A stretch of 64,000 bases of DNA from Sphingopyxis sp. (GCF_016704835.1 NZ_JADIZJ010000001.1:1411001-1475000); one strand, 5' to 3'. Counted from the first letter of the stretch, positions 25,504 to 33,911 are shown. Made by a program: numbers and translations. Notes: a model not told the origin generated them from the sequence alone.

Positions 25504-27015
25504 ATGATGGGCTGGAAATCGGGTTTGGTTTTGACATGGGTGCTGGCGCTGCCGCTGCCCGCGCTGGCCCAGGATTCGGAGCCGAAAACCCTTGAGCAAA
25601 TAACCCCCGAAATCGACGCGCTGTTCGCCAGATTTAAGGCTGAAGCGCATGTTCCGGGCATGGTCTATGGCGTCGTCAGGGACAGCGAGCTTGCCTATGT
25701 AAAAGGCATCGGGGTCCAGGATCTCAAAGACAAGCGCGCGGTGACCGCCGACAGCCGGTTCCGCATCGCATCGATGACCAAGGCGTTCACCGCGCTGTCG
25801 ATCCTGAAACTGCGCGACGACGGCAAGCTGCGCCTCGACGATCTGGCCGAACAGCATATCCCTGAAATGAAAGGCTGGGTCTACCCGACCACGGACAGCC
25901 CGCGCATCCGTATCCGCGACCTGCTCCACCACGTCGGCGGTCTCGTCACCGATGATCCATGGGGCGACCGGCAACAGATATTGCCGCAAGACGTCTTCAC
26001 GAAAATGATTGCCGCCGGGGTGCCGTTCAGCCGTGCCCCGCAGAGCCAGCATGAATATTCGAACTTCGGCTACGCGCTGCTCGGCCGGATCGTCGCCAAA
26101 GTCTCGGGCATGGCGTACACCGACTACGTCCAGCAGACGATCCTGACCCCGCTCGGCATGACCGGCAGCGGCTTCGACGTGACCCAAACGCCCAAGGCGC
26201 GGTACGCGCGCGGCTATCGGTGGGAAAATGACGCCTGGACGCCTGAACCCGAAATGATCGACGGCGCGTTCAACAGCATGGGGGGGTTGCAGGTCAGCGC
26301 CAATGACTATGCCAAATGGATCGCCTTCCTGCTGTCGGCCTGGCCGGCGCGTGACGACGCCGACACCGGACCGGTCCGGCGCGCAACCGTGCGCGAAATG
26401 GCGCAGGGGCTAAATTTTGTGACCGTCGCGAACCGTATCGGCGCGAGCGGCGCCACCGCCTGCAAACAGGCGGCAGCCTATGCCATGGGTTGGCGCGTCG
26501 CGCAGGATTGCGACCTTGGCCTGACGTTGGCGCATGGCGGCGGCTATCCGGGTTATGGCAGCCATGTAATGCTGATGCCCGATCATGGCGTGGGCGTGTT
26601 CGCGCTGTCGAACCGCACTTACGCAGGGCCGTCGGCGCCGGCATGGGACAGCGCGGTGGCGATGCACAAGGCGGGGTTGCTGGTCGGCCGCGCAGTGCCG
26701 GTGACGCCTGCGGTGGCAGATGCCTTTGCTGCGGCACGGGCCGCCTATGCGGCGGGCAATCTTGCTCCGCTTCAGGGCAAACTGGCGATGAATTTCCTGC
26801 TCGACCGGTCTGCAGAGAATTGGGTCGCGGAGCTTGCGAGGCTGAAAGCCGCGGTCGGAGACTGCCCGACTGCCGAGCCGCTGGCACCGTCCGGGGGGAT
26901 GTCGGCGACCTTCCGCCTGAATTGCACAAAGGGTCGGCTCGACGGCATGCTGTTGCTGGCGCCGACGACGCCGGTGACCGTCCAGTCGCTGCGCTTTCGC
27001 GTCGCGGTGCCCTGA
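25504..27015 (+). CDS. Exported serine hydrolase, class C beta-lactamase/esterase family
   Basis: 503 residues. The signal peptide (1-22) ends ALPLPALAQ. The active-site motifs of the penicillin-binding/AmpC fold are S90-x-x-K93 (SMTK), Y185-S-N187 (EYSNFGY) and H344-G-G (AHGGGYPGYG) in place of KTG. Such proteins are mostly esterases, D-aminopeptidases or of unknown substrate; antibiotic hydrolysis should not be assumed. The C-terminal 110 residues form an extra domain seen in some family members. It is the first gene of the accessory stretch between rimM and trmD. A ribosome site (GAGGAAAA) precedes the ATG. Confidence 0.88.
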   Translation: MMGWKSGLVLTWVLALPLPALAQDSEPKTLEQITPEIDALFARFKAEAHVPGMVYGVVRDSELAYVKGIGVQDLKDKRAVTADSRFRIASMTKAFTALSILKLRDDGKLRLDDLAEQHIPEMKGWVYPTTDSPRIRIRDLLHHVGGLVTDDPWGDRQQILPQDVFTKMIAAGVPFSRAPQSQHEYSNFGYALLGRIVAKVSGMAYTDYVQQTILTPLGMTGSGFDVTQTPKARYARGYRWENDAWTPEPEMIDGAFNSMGGLQVSANDYAKWIAFLLSAWPARDDADTGPVRRATVREMAQGLNFVTVANRIGASGATACKQAAAYAMGWRVAQDCDLGLTLAHGGGYPGYGSHVMLMPDHGVGVFALSNRTYAGPSAPAWDSAVAMHKAGLLVGRAVPVTPAVADAFAAARAAYAAGNLAPLQGKLAMNFLLDRSAENWVAELARLKAAVGDCPTAEPLAPSGGMSATFRLNCTKGRLDGMLLLAPTTPVTVQSLRFRVAVP

Positions 27016-27024
27016 AAAAAGGCG

Positions 27025-28269
27025 TCACGCTGCTTCGATAAACACCACCCGATTGCGTCCGCTTTCCTTGGCGGCGTACAGGTTGATGTCGGCCGATTTC
27101 ATCGCCGCGCCGAAACTCGTGTCGCGGCCGATATGGACCAGCCCCATACTCGCGGTCACCGGACGTTCGAGCAGCGGCACCATCTGCGCGACATAAGCGC
27201 CGATCCGCTGCCGCAGCCGTTCGGCCTCGATCGCGACCGCGGCGGGCGCGCCGCGGAACAGCAGCGCAAACTCCTCGCCGCCGATGCGCGCTGCCAGCGC
27301 CGATCCGGATCCAAGCGCGACCCCTGCAGCAAAGATCACCCGGTCGCCGACATCATGGCCATGATGGTCGTTGATTGCCTTGAAATGGTCGAGGTCGACG
27401 AGCGCGATCGCGACGGGCGGCTCTTCGTCGAAACTTTCCTCGATCGCGCGGCGGTTGGGCAGGCCGGTCAACGGATCGGTATGCGCGATGATCCGCATCG
27501 CCTCGGCCTGCGCGCGCGCCTCCTGTCGCTCGCGGCGCAGGCGCATCAGGCGGTCAAGGATGCCAAAGGCGGTGAGCATGACTTCCAGCCCGAGCGCCGG
27601 GAACAGCAGGAACAGGAAGCTCGCAAAGGGCTGCCCCAGCACGATGTCGTGAAACAGGCTGACGCCATACACTCCGCCGATACCGCTCCACGCCGCCGCC
27701 TGATAACGCGCGGTGCGGCTGCCGCGCTTCAGCGCGAGCACCACCGCCGTCCCGCACAGCGCGAGCATACCGACCAGCACGACACTGCGCAGCATCATAT
27801 AGGCCGTCGCGTCGGGCATGACCGTAGCGGGGGTCGTCAACAGGATCAGGGCGGGCGGCCATCCGAGCCAACGATACAGCCGCGGTCCGACCATCCCCGG
27901 TTCAAGATAGGACCGAAGGAACACCCCTGACACGACGACGCTCAGGTCGAAGAAAATCGTGATCCAAACTTGGCGGGCAAAACTGTCGGGCGCCAGCCAG
28001 GCCCCCATTGCCAGCGGCGACAGCGCAATCGCGAGCGCGAAATAGGACATGGCGCGCACGCTTTGCCAGATCAGGAAACGCTCGCGCAGCAGGCGGTAGA
28101 AAACCGCATTATAGGCGAGCGAGAACAGCAATAGGCCCAGGAAGATGCCGGTGAGCACCCCGTCCCAGCTCATGCTGGTCGCATCGGCGAACGAAGATTG
28201 CGCGCGCGCCGGTGCGGCGGTGGCCAACAGCCCCGCGCCCAACGCCAAAATTCGCGCACCTCGCACCAT
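27025..28269 (-). CDS. Membrane diguanylate cyclase (7TMR-DISM-like plus GGDEF)
   Basis: 414 residues. A signal peptide or first membrane segment (ILALGAGLLATAAPARAQ) is followed by about seven hydrophobic segments resembling the 7TMR-DISM sensor region, without an obvious periplasmic ligand domain. A C-terminal GGDEF domain carries RIGGEEF, an active variant, plus DLDHFKAINDHHGHDVGD. Predicted to make c-di-GMP in response to an unknown signal. It is opposite in direction to the flanking ffh-group genes and convergent with the serine hydrolase gene (9-base gap), consistent with later insertion. Confidence 0.9.
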   Translation of the reverse strand: MVRGARILALGAGLLATAAPARAQSSFADATSMSWDGVLTGIFLGLLLFSLAYNAVFYRLLRERFLIWQSVRAMSYFALAIALSPLAMGAWLAPDSFARQVWITIFFDLSVVVSGVFLRSYLEPGMVGPRLYRWLGWPPALILLTTPATVMPDATAYMMLRSVVLVGMLALCGTAVVLALKRGSRTARYQAAAWSGIGGVYGVSLFHDIVLGQPFASFLFLLFPALGLEVMLTAFGILDRLMRLRRERQEARAQAEAMRIIAHTDPLTGLPNRRAIEESFDEEPPVAIALVDLDHFKAINDHHGHDVGDRVIFAAGVALGSGSALAARIGGEEFALLFRGAPAAVAIEAERLRQRIGAYVAQMVPLLERPVTASMGLVHIGRDTSFGAAMKSADINLYAAKESGRNRVVFIEAA

Positions 28270-28361
28270 GCGACCCCCGTCATGTCCACTGGGGAACGCT
28301 AGGCGCCGAACGGCTGATTTTTGGTTAACGGCGCGTTCGGAAAGTGGCGCTGTTTGCGGGT

Positions 28362-28428
28362 CATAGCAGCGAGCTGGTCGAAGGGCGCCCAGGGGTCGGG
28401 GACTCCCTTCGACCAGCTCGCGACTATG
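28362..28428. repeat. Inverted repeat element (family C variant)
   Basis: CATAGCAGCGAGCTGGTCGA (from 28362) and its near-exact inverted copy ending at 28428 (TCGACCAGCTCGCGACTATG) surround about 20 bases. It lies in the 200-base gap between the diguanylate cyclase gene and the small gene at 28470. The central word GAGCTGGTCGAAGGG relates it to the CTTCGACAAGCTC family. Confidence 0.7.
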
Positions 28429-28469
28429 TCGTGCCAGCCGCTGCCATTAACCAGTCTTGTGCCGCTTGA

Positions 28470-28649
28470 TTACGCTGCATCGCGCTGGGGTGCCGACGAG
28501 CGAATTGGTTCGGCATGGGTGGCGCGCCCGATGATCCGGGCGCCGATGCGCCGGAACGACTTGACCAGCCACACAAGCCCGCGGTGCAGATCCGCGCTGA
28601 AACGGGGATGACCCTCGTCCCAAGTCCGCATCCAAATTTCGTCTTTCAT
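28470..28649 (-). CDS. Small basic protein of unknown function
   Basis: 59 residues from the ATG at 28649, which has a strong AGGAGAAG ribosome binding site. The sequence (MKDEIWMRTWDEGHPRFSAD...) has an acidic N-terminus, a short amphipathic hydrophobic helix (LVWLVKSFRRIGARIIG) and a basic tail. No family is recognised. It is divergent from the LysR regulator at 28752 and shares its 100-base control region, so it is a likely target of that regulator. The real ribosome site is the main reason to call it a gene. Confidence 0.6.
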   Translation of the reverse strand: MKDEIWMRTWDEGHPRFSADLHRGLVWLVKSFRRIGARIIGRATHAEPIRSSAPQRDAA

Positions 28650-28727
28650 CACTCTTCTCCTGCAATCCGATGGGGGCAAAATGCGCCTTTGCCGCGCGCC
28701 GCGCCAACAAAAGCTTTGCGACACATC

Positions 28728-28742
28728 ATAAGGTCAGCTTAT
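28728..28742. promoter_or_regulatory. LysR-type operator candidate
   Basis: ATAAG-GTCAG-CTTAT is a perfect 5-5-5 inverted repeat (28728-28742) of the T-N11-A class bound by LysR regulators. It lies in the divergent region 9 bases upstream of the LysR ATG and 79 bases from the small divergent gene. Probable autoregulation and control of the neighbour. Confidence 0.55.
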
Positions 28743-28751
28743 ATATGAGTG

Positions 28752-29672
28752 ATGCCCAAGTTACCGCCGCTTGCCGCGATCCGGACCTTTGAAGCCGCCG
28801 GAAGGCTGGAAAACTTCTCGCGCGCCGCCGAGGAGCTGGGACTGACGCAGGCGGCGGTCAGTTATCAGGTGCGCCAATTGGAAGACCGGCTGGGCCGCGC
28901 CCTGTTCGTGCGCGAAAAGGGGCGGGTGCGCCTGTCCGAAACCGGACAGCGGCTGCTTCCCGCAATCTCGGGCGCCTTTGGTGCGATGGGCGACGCGTTT
29001 GCCGCGCTAGGCAATGACGAGGCCGACGTGCTGACGATCAGTGCGATGACAACCTTTGGCGGCACCTGGCTCAGCGCGCGGATCGGCGGCTTTCAGCTGG
29101 CCTATCCCGACCTGGCGGTGCGCATGTTGATGAACAACGATCTGGTCGATTTCAACGCCACCAATGTTGATGTCGCGATCCGCGTTGGCCGCGGCGGATG
29201 GCCTGGCCTGCGGGCCGACTTTCTGTACCGCAGCCATGTGACGCCGATCTGCGCGCCCGGTTTTCTGGACGTGAACCACATCGCAGCGCCCGCCGATTTG
29301 TTGCGTGTTGACCGGCTGGCCCCCAACGACCCTTGGTGGGCGGGCTGGTTCGCCGCCGCGGGCGTCGCGACCGTGCCGCCGCCGCAGCGCAGCGGCATCG
29401 AACTCGACAGCCAGTTGCAGGAGGCGAGCGCGGTGCAGGGCGGCTACGGCATCGCGATGATGACGCCGCTGCTGTGGCGCGCCGAACTCGACGCCGGGCG
29501 GCTGGTCCAGCCGTTCGATACGCTCTTCCAGCCCGGCACCGCGCACTATCTCGTCCATCGCGAAAACCGCGTCGGCGTCCGCAAGATCGAACGTTTCCGT
29601 GAATGGCTGCGCGCCGAACTCGACAAGGATCGCCACCGGCTTCCCGATGAACTGTGGAAACCGCTGGCTTGA
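28752..29672 (+). CDS. LysR family transcriptional regulator (GcvA-like)
   Basis: 306 residues from the ATG at 28752; a GTG at 28749 is possible. An N-terminal winged HTH (LPPLAAIRTFEAAGRLENFS, LTQAAVSYQVRQLEDRLG) precedes a substrate-binding domain. The start PLAAIRTFEAAGR is typical of the GcvA/AmpR-like subgroup, often linked to amino acid or beta-lactamase control. A beta-lactamase-family gene lies nearby at 25504, but not adjacent. The divergent neighbour is a 59-residue protein with a LysR-type palindrome between them. The inducer is unknown. Confidence 0.92.
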   Translation: MPKLPPLAAIRTFEAAGRLENFSRAAEELGLTQAAVSYQVRQLEDRLGRALFVREKGRVRLSETGQRLLPAISGAFGAMGDAFAALGNDEADVLTISAMTTFGGTWLSARIGGFQLAYPDLAVRMLMNNDLVDFNATNVDVAIRVGRGGWPGLRADFLYRSHVTPICAPGFLDVNHIAAPADLLRVDRLAPNDPWWAGWFAAAGVATVPPPQRSGIELDSQLQEASAVQGGYGIAMMTPLLWRAELDAGRLVQPFDTLFQPGTAHYLVHRENRVGVRKIERFREWLRAELDKDRHRLPDELWKPLA

Positions 29673-29684
29673 CTTGATGCACAG

Positions 29685-29707
29685 CGTATATACATCATGT
29701 ATATACG
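29685..29707. promoter_or_regulatory. VapB autoregulatory operator candidate
   Basis: CGTATATAC-ATCAT-GTATATACG, a perfect 9-bp inverted repeat ending 10 bases before the antitoxin ATG. A TTGACT word at 29669-29674 suggests that the palindrome overlaps the -10 region. Toxin-antitoxin complexes of this class usually repress their own promoter through such sites. Confidence 0.75.
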
Positions 29708-29717
29708 GAGATGAACC

Positions 29718-30083
29718 ATGACGGAGCGAATTGAAGTCAACGAGGACCGGCGCGCGTTCGCCTTGAATCGGGTTTTCCGCTCCGCCCCTTGGTTGAAGAC
29801 GTCCGACAAAACCCGCCACAAGGTCAAGGTCTTCAAATCGGGCAACTCGCTGGCGGTGCGAATTCCGGCGGGGACAAAATTGATGGCGGGAACCGAAATG
29901 GATTTGATTGTCGAACACGGCCAGTTTCTTTCCTATGAGCCTGCCAATCAACCCAAACGCAAATTCAACATCGCGAAGGTGGCGGGTTCGGCCACCGACC
30001 TGCATCTGATCGCGCCAGAAGACAGGCTGTTCGAGGATCGGGCTTGGTTGACTGGCAAGGCCGATGGAAATGACGGCGCGTGA
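29718..30083 (+). CDS. vapB: VapB-type antitoxin (AbrB/MazE-like)
   Basis: 121 residues, longer than typical VapB (about 75-90). The AbrB-type swapped-hairpin core is HKVKVFKSGNSLAVRIP (about residues 34-50), preceded by a 30-residue N-terminal extension. The C-terminal part should wrap the toxin. It overlaps vapC by four bases (GTGA), and a palindrome over the promoter fits autorepression. The module sits directly in front of trmD. Confidence 0.85.
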   Translation: MTERIEVNEDRRAFALNRVFRSAPWLKTSDKTRHKVKVFKSGNSLAVRIPAGTKLMAGTEMDLIVEHGQFLSYEPANQPKRKFNIAKVAGSATDLHLIAPEDRLFEDRAWLTGKADGNDGA

Positions 30084-30457
30084 AATATCTGCTGGATAGC
30101 AATGCCATCATTGGGCTTGTCATGAACCTCGACGCCCGGCTGGTGTCACGGGCGGGCGAGTGCGACGAGGGCGACCTGGTGACGTCCGCGATTGCTTATG
30201 CCGAGGTCGCCCATGGTTCTGCGCGCGGCAGGGCGCCTGCCTATGATCAGTTGCAAGCCTTTGTCGAAGAGGTGCCGGTGCTCGATTTCGACTATAAAGC
30301 TGCGCTGGCCTATGCGGCGTTGCCGTTCCGGCGCGGCAGCTACGACCGGCTGATCGCGGCGCACGCCCTCTCCCAAGGCATCGCCCTCGTCACCGCAAAC
30401 GAAGCCGAGTTCACCGACGTGCCTGGCTTGGTGGTCGAGAATTGGACCTTGCCATGA
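30080..30457 (+). CDS. vapC: VapC-type PIN-domain toxin ribonuclease
   Basis: 125 residues from a GTG that overlaps the vapB stop. The PIN-domain acidic residues are in place: D6 (YLLDSNAII), E42 (YAEVAHG), D89 (SYDRLIAAHA) and the NE pair at 107-108 (TANEAEF). VapC toxins cleave tRNA or rRNA when released from VapB. Its stop overlaps the ATG of trmD (ATGA at 30454-30457), so the toxin gene is translationally linked to an essential tRNA methyltransferase. Confidence 0.92.
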   Translation: MKYLLDSNAIIGLVMNLDARLVSRAGECDEGDLVTSAIAYAEVAHGSARGRAPAYDQLQAFVEEVPVLDFDYKAALAYAALPFRRGSYDRLIAAHALSQGIALVTANEAEFTDVPGLVVENWTLP

Positions 30458-31191
30458 CCTTCACCGCCGTCCCCCTGACCCTCTATCCCGACATGTTCCC
30501 AGGTCCGCTGGGGCACAGCATGGCGGGCCGCGCGCTCGAAAGCGGAACCTGGACTTGCGCGCCGGTGCAGATCCGCGATTTTGCGACCGACAAGCACCGC
30601 ACCGTCGACGATACGCCGGCGGGCGGCGGAGCGGGCATGGTGCTCAAGGCCGATGTACTGGCGGCGGCGGTCGATCATGCGTTCGAGGCGCATCCGGGCC
30701 TGCCGATCCTCGCCATGACCCCGCGCGGGACGCCGATCATGCAAGCGCGCGTTCGCGCCCTCGCGGCGGGGCCGGGGGCGATCATCCTCTGCGGCCGGTT
30801 CGAGGGATTTGACGAGCGCATCTTCGATGCGCGGCCGATCGAGCAGGTGTCGATGGGCGACATCATATTGTCGGGCGGTGAGATGGCGGCGCTGATGCTG
30901 CTCGACGCTTGCATTCGGCTGCTTCCCGGCGTAATGGGCGCGGCTTCTAGCGGGGACGATGAGTCGTTTGAAAACGGCTTGCTCGAATATCCGCACTATA
31001 CCCGACCTGTTCAATGGGAAGGGCGCACGATCCCCGAAGTGCTGCGATCGGGGGATCATGCGAAGATCGCAGCCTGGCGGAAACAACAGGCGGAAGATCA
31101 TACACGGTTAAGCAGGCCGGACCTTTGGGAGCGTCATATCGATGCTCGGGACCGACCTGCCTCTGGCGCGCGGCGAAAAGAAAAGGACTAG
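30454..31191 (+). CDS. trmD: tRNA (guanine-N1)-methyltransferase TrmD
   Basis: 245 residues from the ATG at 30454. The SPOUT trefoil-knot motifs are present (LCGRFEGFDERI, VSMGDIILSGGEMAAL, FENGLLEYPHYTRP). It methylates G37 of tRNAs and prevents +1 frameshifting. In most bacteria it follows rimM directly; here it follows vapC with a four-base overlap and may depend on the vapBC promoter. rplS begins five bases after its stop. Confidence 0.97.
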   Translation: MTFTAVPLTLYPDMFPGPLGHSMAGRALESGTWTCAPVQIRDFATDKHRTVDDTPAGGGAGMVLKADVLAAAVDHAFEAHPGLPILAMTPRGTPIMQARVRALAAGPGAIILCGRFEGFDERIFDARPIEQVSMGDIILSGGEMAALMLLDACIRLLPGVMGAASSGDDESFENGLLEYPHYTRPVQWEGRTIPEVLRSGDHAKIAAWRKQQAEDHTRLSRPDLWERHIDARDRPASGARRKEKD

Positions 31192-31195
31192 GGGC

Positions 31196-31573
31196 ATGAA
31201 CCTCATCCAGACGATCGAAGCCGAAGAAATTGCCAAAGCGGCAAAGACAATTCCGACCTTCCGCCCCGGCGACACGCTGAAAGTCGGCGTGAAGGTGGTC
31301 GAAGGCGAACGCACCCGCGTCCAGAATTTCGAAGGCGTGTGCATCGCGCGCTCGAACAAGGGCATGGGCTCCAACTTCACCGTCCGCAAAATGTCGTTCG
31401 GCGAAGGTGTCGAGCGCGTGTTCCCGCTGTACTCGCCCAACCTCGACAGCATTACCGTCATTCGCAAGGGTGCCGTGCGTCGTGCGAAGCTTTACTATCT
31501 TCGCGGCCGCACTGGTAAATCGGCGCGTATTGCGGAGCGCCGCGACTACCGGCCGGAAGCCAGCGAGGGCTAA
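31196..31573 (+). CDS. rplS: 50S ribosomal protein L19
   Basis: 125 residues from the ATG at 31196. Motifs are FRPGDTLKVGVKVVEGERTR, NFEGVCIARSNKG, FTVRKMSFGEGVERVFPLYSP and KLYYLRGRTGKSARI. L19 lies at the 30S/50S interface. It is last in the trmD-rplS pair and is followed by a strong terminator. The frame is open to 31142, but that would overlap trmD and add non-family residues. Confidence 0.98.
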   Translation: MNLIQTIEAEEIAKAAKTIPTFRPGDTLKVGVKVVEGERTRVQNFEGVCIARSNKGMGSNFTVRKMSFGEGVERVFPLYSPNLDSITVIRKGAVRRAKLYYLRGRTGKSARIAERRDYRPEASEG

Positions 31574-31612
31574 GGGAGGCTTTCCCAACCCCAAGCGAAA
31601 ACAGCTTTCCAA

Positions 31613-31651
31613 AACGACCGGTTCCGCCAAAGCGCAGAACCGGTCGTTTTT
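31613..31651 (+). terminator. Rho-independent terminator after rplS
   Basis: The 12-bp perfect stem AACGACCGGTTC (31613-31624) and GAACCGGTCGTT (31637-31648) is followed by a short T-run (TTTCG). It ends the vapBC-trmD-rplS transcript before asd. Confidence 0.88.
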
Positions 31652-31687
31652 CGTTTCAGCACATCAGTTTCAGAACGGGATTTCATC

Positions 31688-32713
31688 ATGGGTTATCGGA
31701 TCGTTGTCGCCGGTGCGACGGGCAATGTCGGGCGCGAAGTGCTTGCCATCCTGACCGAGCGCGAATTCCCGATCGACGAATTGGCGCTCGTCGCCTCGTC
31801 GCGCAGCCAGGGGCTCGACGTCGAGATCGGTGATACCGGCCGCACGCTCAAATGTCAGAATATCGAAAATTTCGACTGGACTGGCTGGGACATGGCGATT
31901 TTTGCGATCGGCAGCGAAGCGACCAGGATCCACGCGCCAAAGGCCGCGGCTGCGGGCTGCGTCGTGATCGACAATTCGTCGCTCTATCGCATGGACCCCG
32001 ACGTGCCGCTGATCGTGCCTGAGGTGAACCCCGACGCGATTGACGGCTATACCAAGCGTAACATAATCGCGAACCCGAACTGCTCAACCGCGCAGATGGT
32101 CGTTGCGCTGAAGCCGCTTCACGATGCCGCCAAGATCACGCGTGTCGTCGTCTCGACCTATCAGTCGGTGTCGGGCGCCGGCAAGGCGGGCATGGACGAA
32201 CTGTGGAACCAGACGCGCCAGATCTTTGTCGGCGACGAAAAGGACATCCAGAAATTCACCAAGCAGATCGCCTTCAACGTCATCCCGCACATCGACAGCT
32301 TCCTCGACGACGGATCGACCAAGGAAGAGTGGAAGATGGTCGTCGAAACCAAGAAGATCCTCGATCCGAAGATCAAGGTCACCGCGACCTGCGTCCGTGT
32401 GCCGGTGTTCGTCGGTCATTCGGAAGCGATCAACATCGAGATGGAGCGCGAACTGTCTGCCGAAGATGCCCAGCGCATCCTGCGCGAAGCCCCCGGCGTC
32501 GTCCTCCACGACAAGCGCGAAGACGGCGGTTATATCACCCCGGTCGAATGCGTCGGTGACTTTGCGACCTTCGTCAGCCGTGTGCGCGAGGATCCGACGG
32601 TCGAAAACGGCCTGAACCTGTGGTGCGTTTCGGACAACCTCCGCAAGGGCGCGGCGCTCAACGCGGTGCAGATCGCCGAACTGCTGGGACGGCGGCATTT
32701 GAAGAAGGGCTGA
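31688..32713 (+). CDS. asd: Aspartate-semialdehyde dehydrogenase
   Basis: 341 residues. The NADP-binding loop is GATGNVGREV near the N-terminus, the catalytic cysteine is C132 (NPNCSTAQMV), and the substrate-binding segment includes RVPVFVGHSE. It reduces aspartyl phosphate to the semialdehyde, the branch point to lysine/DAP, threonine and methionine. dapF is at 19867 in this window but not co-transcribed. A small exported-protein gene starts two bases after its stop. Confidence 0.97.
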   Translation: MGYRIVVAGATGNVGREVLAILTEREFPIDELALVASSRSQGLDVEIGDTGRTLKCQNIENFDWTGWDMAIFAIGSEATRIHAPKAAAAGCVVIDNSSLYRMDPDVPLIVPEVNPDAIDGYTKRNIIANPNCSTAQMVVALKPLHDAAKITRVVVSTYQSVSGAGKAGMDELWNQTRQIFVGDEKDIQKFTKQIAFNVIPHIDSFLDDGSTKEEWKMVVETKKILDPKIKVTATCVRVPVFVGHSEAINIEMERELSAEDAQRILREAPGVVLHDKREDGGYITPVECVGDFATFVSRVREDPTVENGLNLWCVSDNLRKGAALNAVQIAELLGRRHLKKG

Positions 32714-32715
32714 TT

Positions 32716-33132
32716 ATGGCGCGGCGGACCGGCACAATCGCAGTAACGCTGGCTCTGGTCGCGTTCAGCATTCCGTCCGCCGCGGCCGATCCGCCGCGCT
32801 CACCATCTTACGGCGATTTCGCGGTCGTGCCTGACGAAATCCTCGGCGCATGGGAAATGGTCGGCGAAAAATGCGACGAAAGCGAAACGCGCGGCACGAA
32901 GCAGGTCGATGCGCTCACCCGTTTCGAGCGGGATTTAAGATATGAACACACGGTCGAAGGCTGGATTTTGCGCGGACGCTATCGCGTCGAGCAGATGCGC
33001 AATGGGCCGCTGCGGAACCCGCTCGCCGAGACGCTGTATGCATTCGATCTCGTCGACGGCCATCTTGAAAACTGGGGCGAGGGCGAAGCCGTCTTCCTGT
33101 GCGGCCGGATTTTCGAGCGGGCGAATAAATGA
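32716..33132 (+). CDS. Exported protein of unknown function
   Basis: 138 residues with a signal peptide (about 1-24, ending PSAAA). The mature part has two cysteines (GEKCDESE and FLCGRIF) that could form a disulfide, and the remainder is mixed polar. No family is recognised. It starts two bases after asd and overlaps the DDAH-like gene by four bases (ATGA), so it is part of this operon. The frame is open 32 codons upstream inside asd, but the signal peptide marks the start used. Confidence 0.7.
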   Translation: MARRTGTIAVTLALVAFSIPSAAADPPRSPSYGDFAVVPDEILGAWEMVGEKCDESETRGTKQVDALTRFERDLRYEHTVEGWILRGRYRVEQMRNGPLRNPLAETLYAFDLVDGHLENWGEGEAVFLCGRIFERANK

Positions 33133-33911
33133 GCCGCGATCCGACGCGCTTCACCCATGCGCTCTGCCGCGCCCCGGCGCCCTCCGCCATTCACGGCATC
33201 CGCGCCGATCACGGACCCGACCCCGACTTCACCGGTCTCGTCGCCGAACATGACGCCTATGTCGGGGCGCTCCGCGAACTCGGCCTTGCCGTTGAAGTCC
33301 TGCCGCCGCTCGACGACTTCCCCGACGCGCTGTTTACCGAAGATGTCGCGCTGACCTTTCCCAACGGCGCGATCCTGCTGCGTCCCGGCGCGCCGAGCCG
33401 CGCAGGCGAAGTCAGGCATATCCGGGCATCGCTCATCGTGCATCACAAGCGTCTTCTTGAAATGACCGGCCCCGGATATGCTGATGGCGGCGACATCCTG
33501 CGCCTCGCCGATCGTGTGATCATCGGCCTTTCCGCGCGCACCGACCGCACCGGCGCCGAGGAACTCGCCGGCCTGCTCGGCAAGCTCGGTTATCGTGCCG
33601 AGATTGCGGACACACCGCCCGGCGTGCTCCATTTCAAGACGGGCTGCGGTCTGATCGACGAACGCACGATCCTCGCCGTCCCGGCGCTTGCCGACTGCCC
33701 GCAGTTTACGGGGCTGGAGGTCGTGCAGACCCCGTCCGGTGAAGACGCCGCCGCCAATGTGCTGCGCATCGAGGGAACCGTCCTCGTCGGCGATCGCTGG
33801 TCCGCGACGCACGCAATGCTCGCCGCGCGCGGCATCGCAATCCGTCCCCTGCCGACCGACCAGATCGCCCATATCGATGCGGGGCTCAGCTGCATGTCGC
33901 TGCGCTGGTGA
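33129..33911 (+). CDS. Dimethylarginine dimethylaminohydrolase-like amidinohydrolase
   Basis: 260 residues of the pentein fold. The catalytic cysteine is C255 near the C-terminus (GLSCMSLRW), the histidine is H168 (GVLHFKTGC), and guanidinium-binding segments are FTEDVALTF and ADGGDIL. This arrangement fits DDAH, which hydrolyses methylated arginines to citrulline. Related enzymes act on arginine or ornithine derivatives, so the substrate is inferred. Overlaps the exported-protein gene and the DUF2238 gene by four bases each. Confidence 0.88.
   Translation: MSRDPTRFTHALCRAPAPSAIHGIRADHGPDPDFTGLVAEHDAYVGALRELGLAVEVLPPLDDFPDALFTEDVALTFPNGAILLRPGAPSRAGEVRHIRASLIVHHKRLLEMTGPGYADGGDILRLADRVIIGLSARTDRTGAEELAGLLGKLGYRAEIADTPPGVLHFKTGCGLIDERTILAVPALADCPQFTGLEVVQTPSGEDAAANVLRIEGTVLVGDRWSATHAMLAARGIAIRPLPTDQIAHIDAGLSCMSLRW

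Noticed and set aside
25504..27015. Antibiotic-resistance beta-lactamase
   Set aside because: The motifs fit the broader serine hydrolase/esterase family with HGG in place of KTG, so resistance cannot be claimed.
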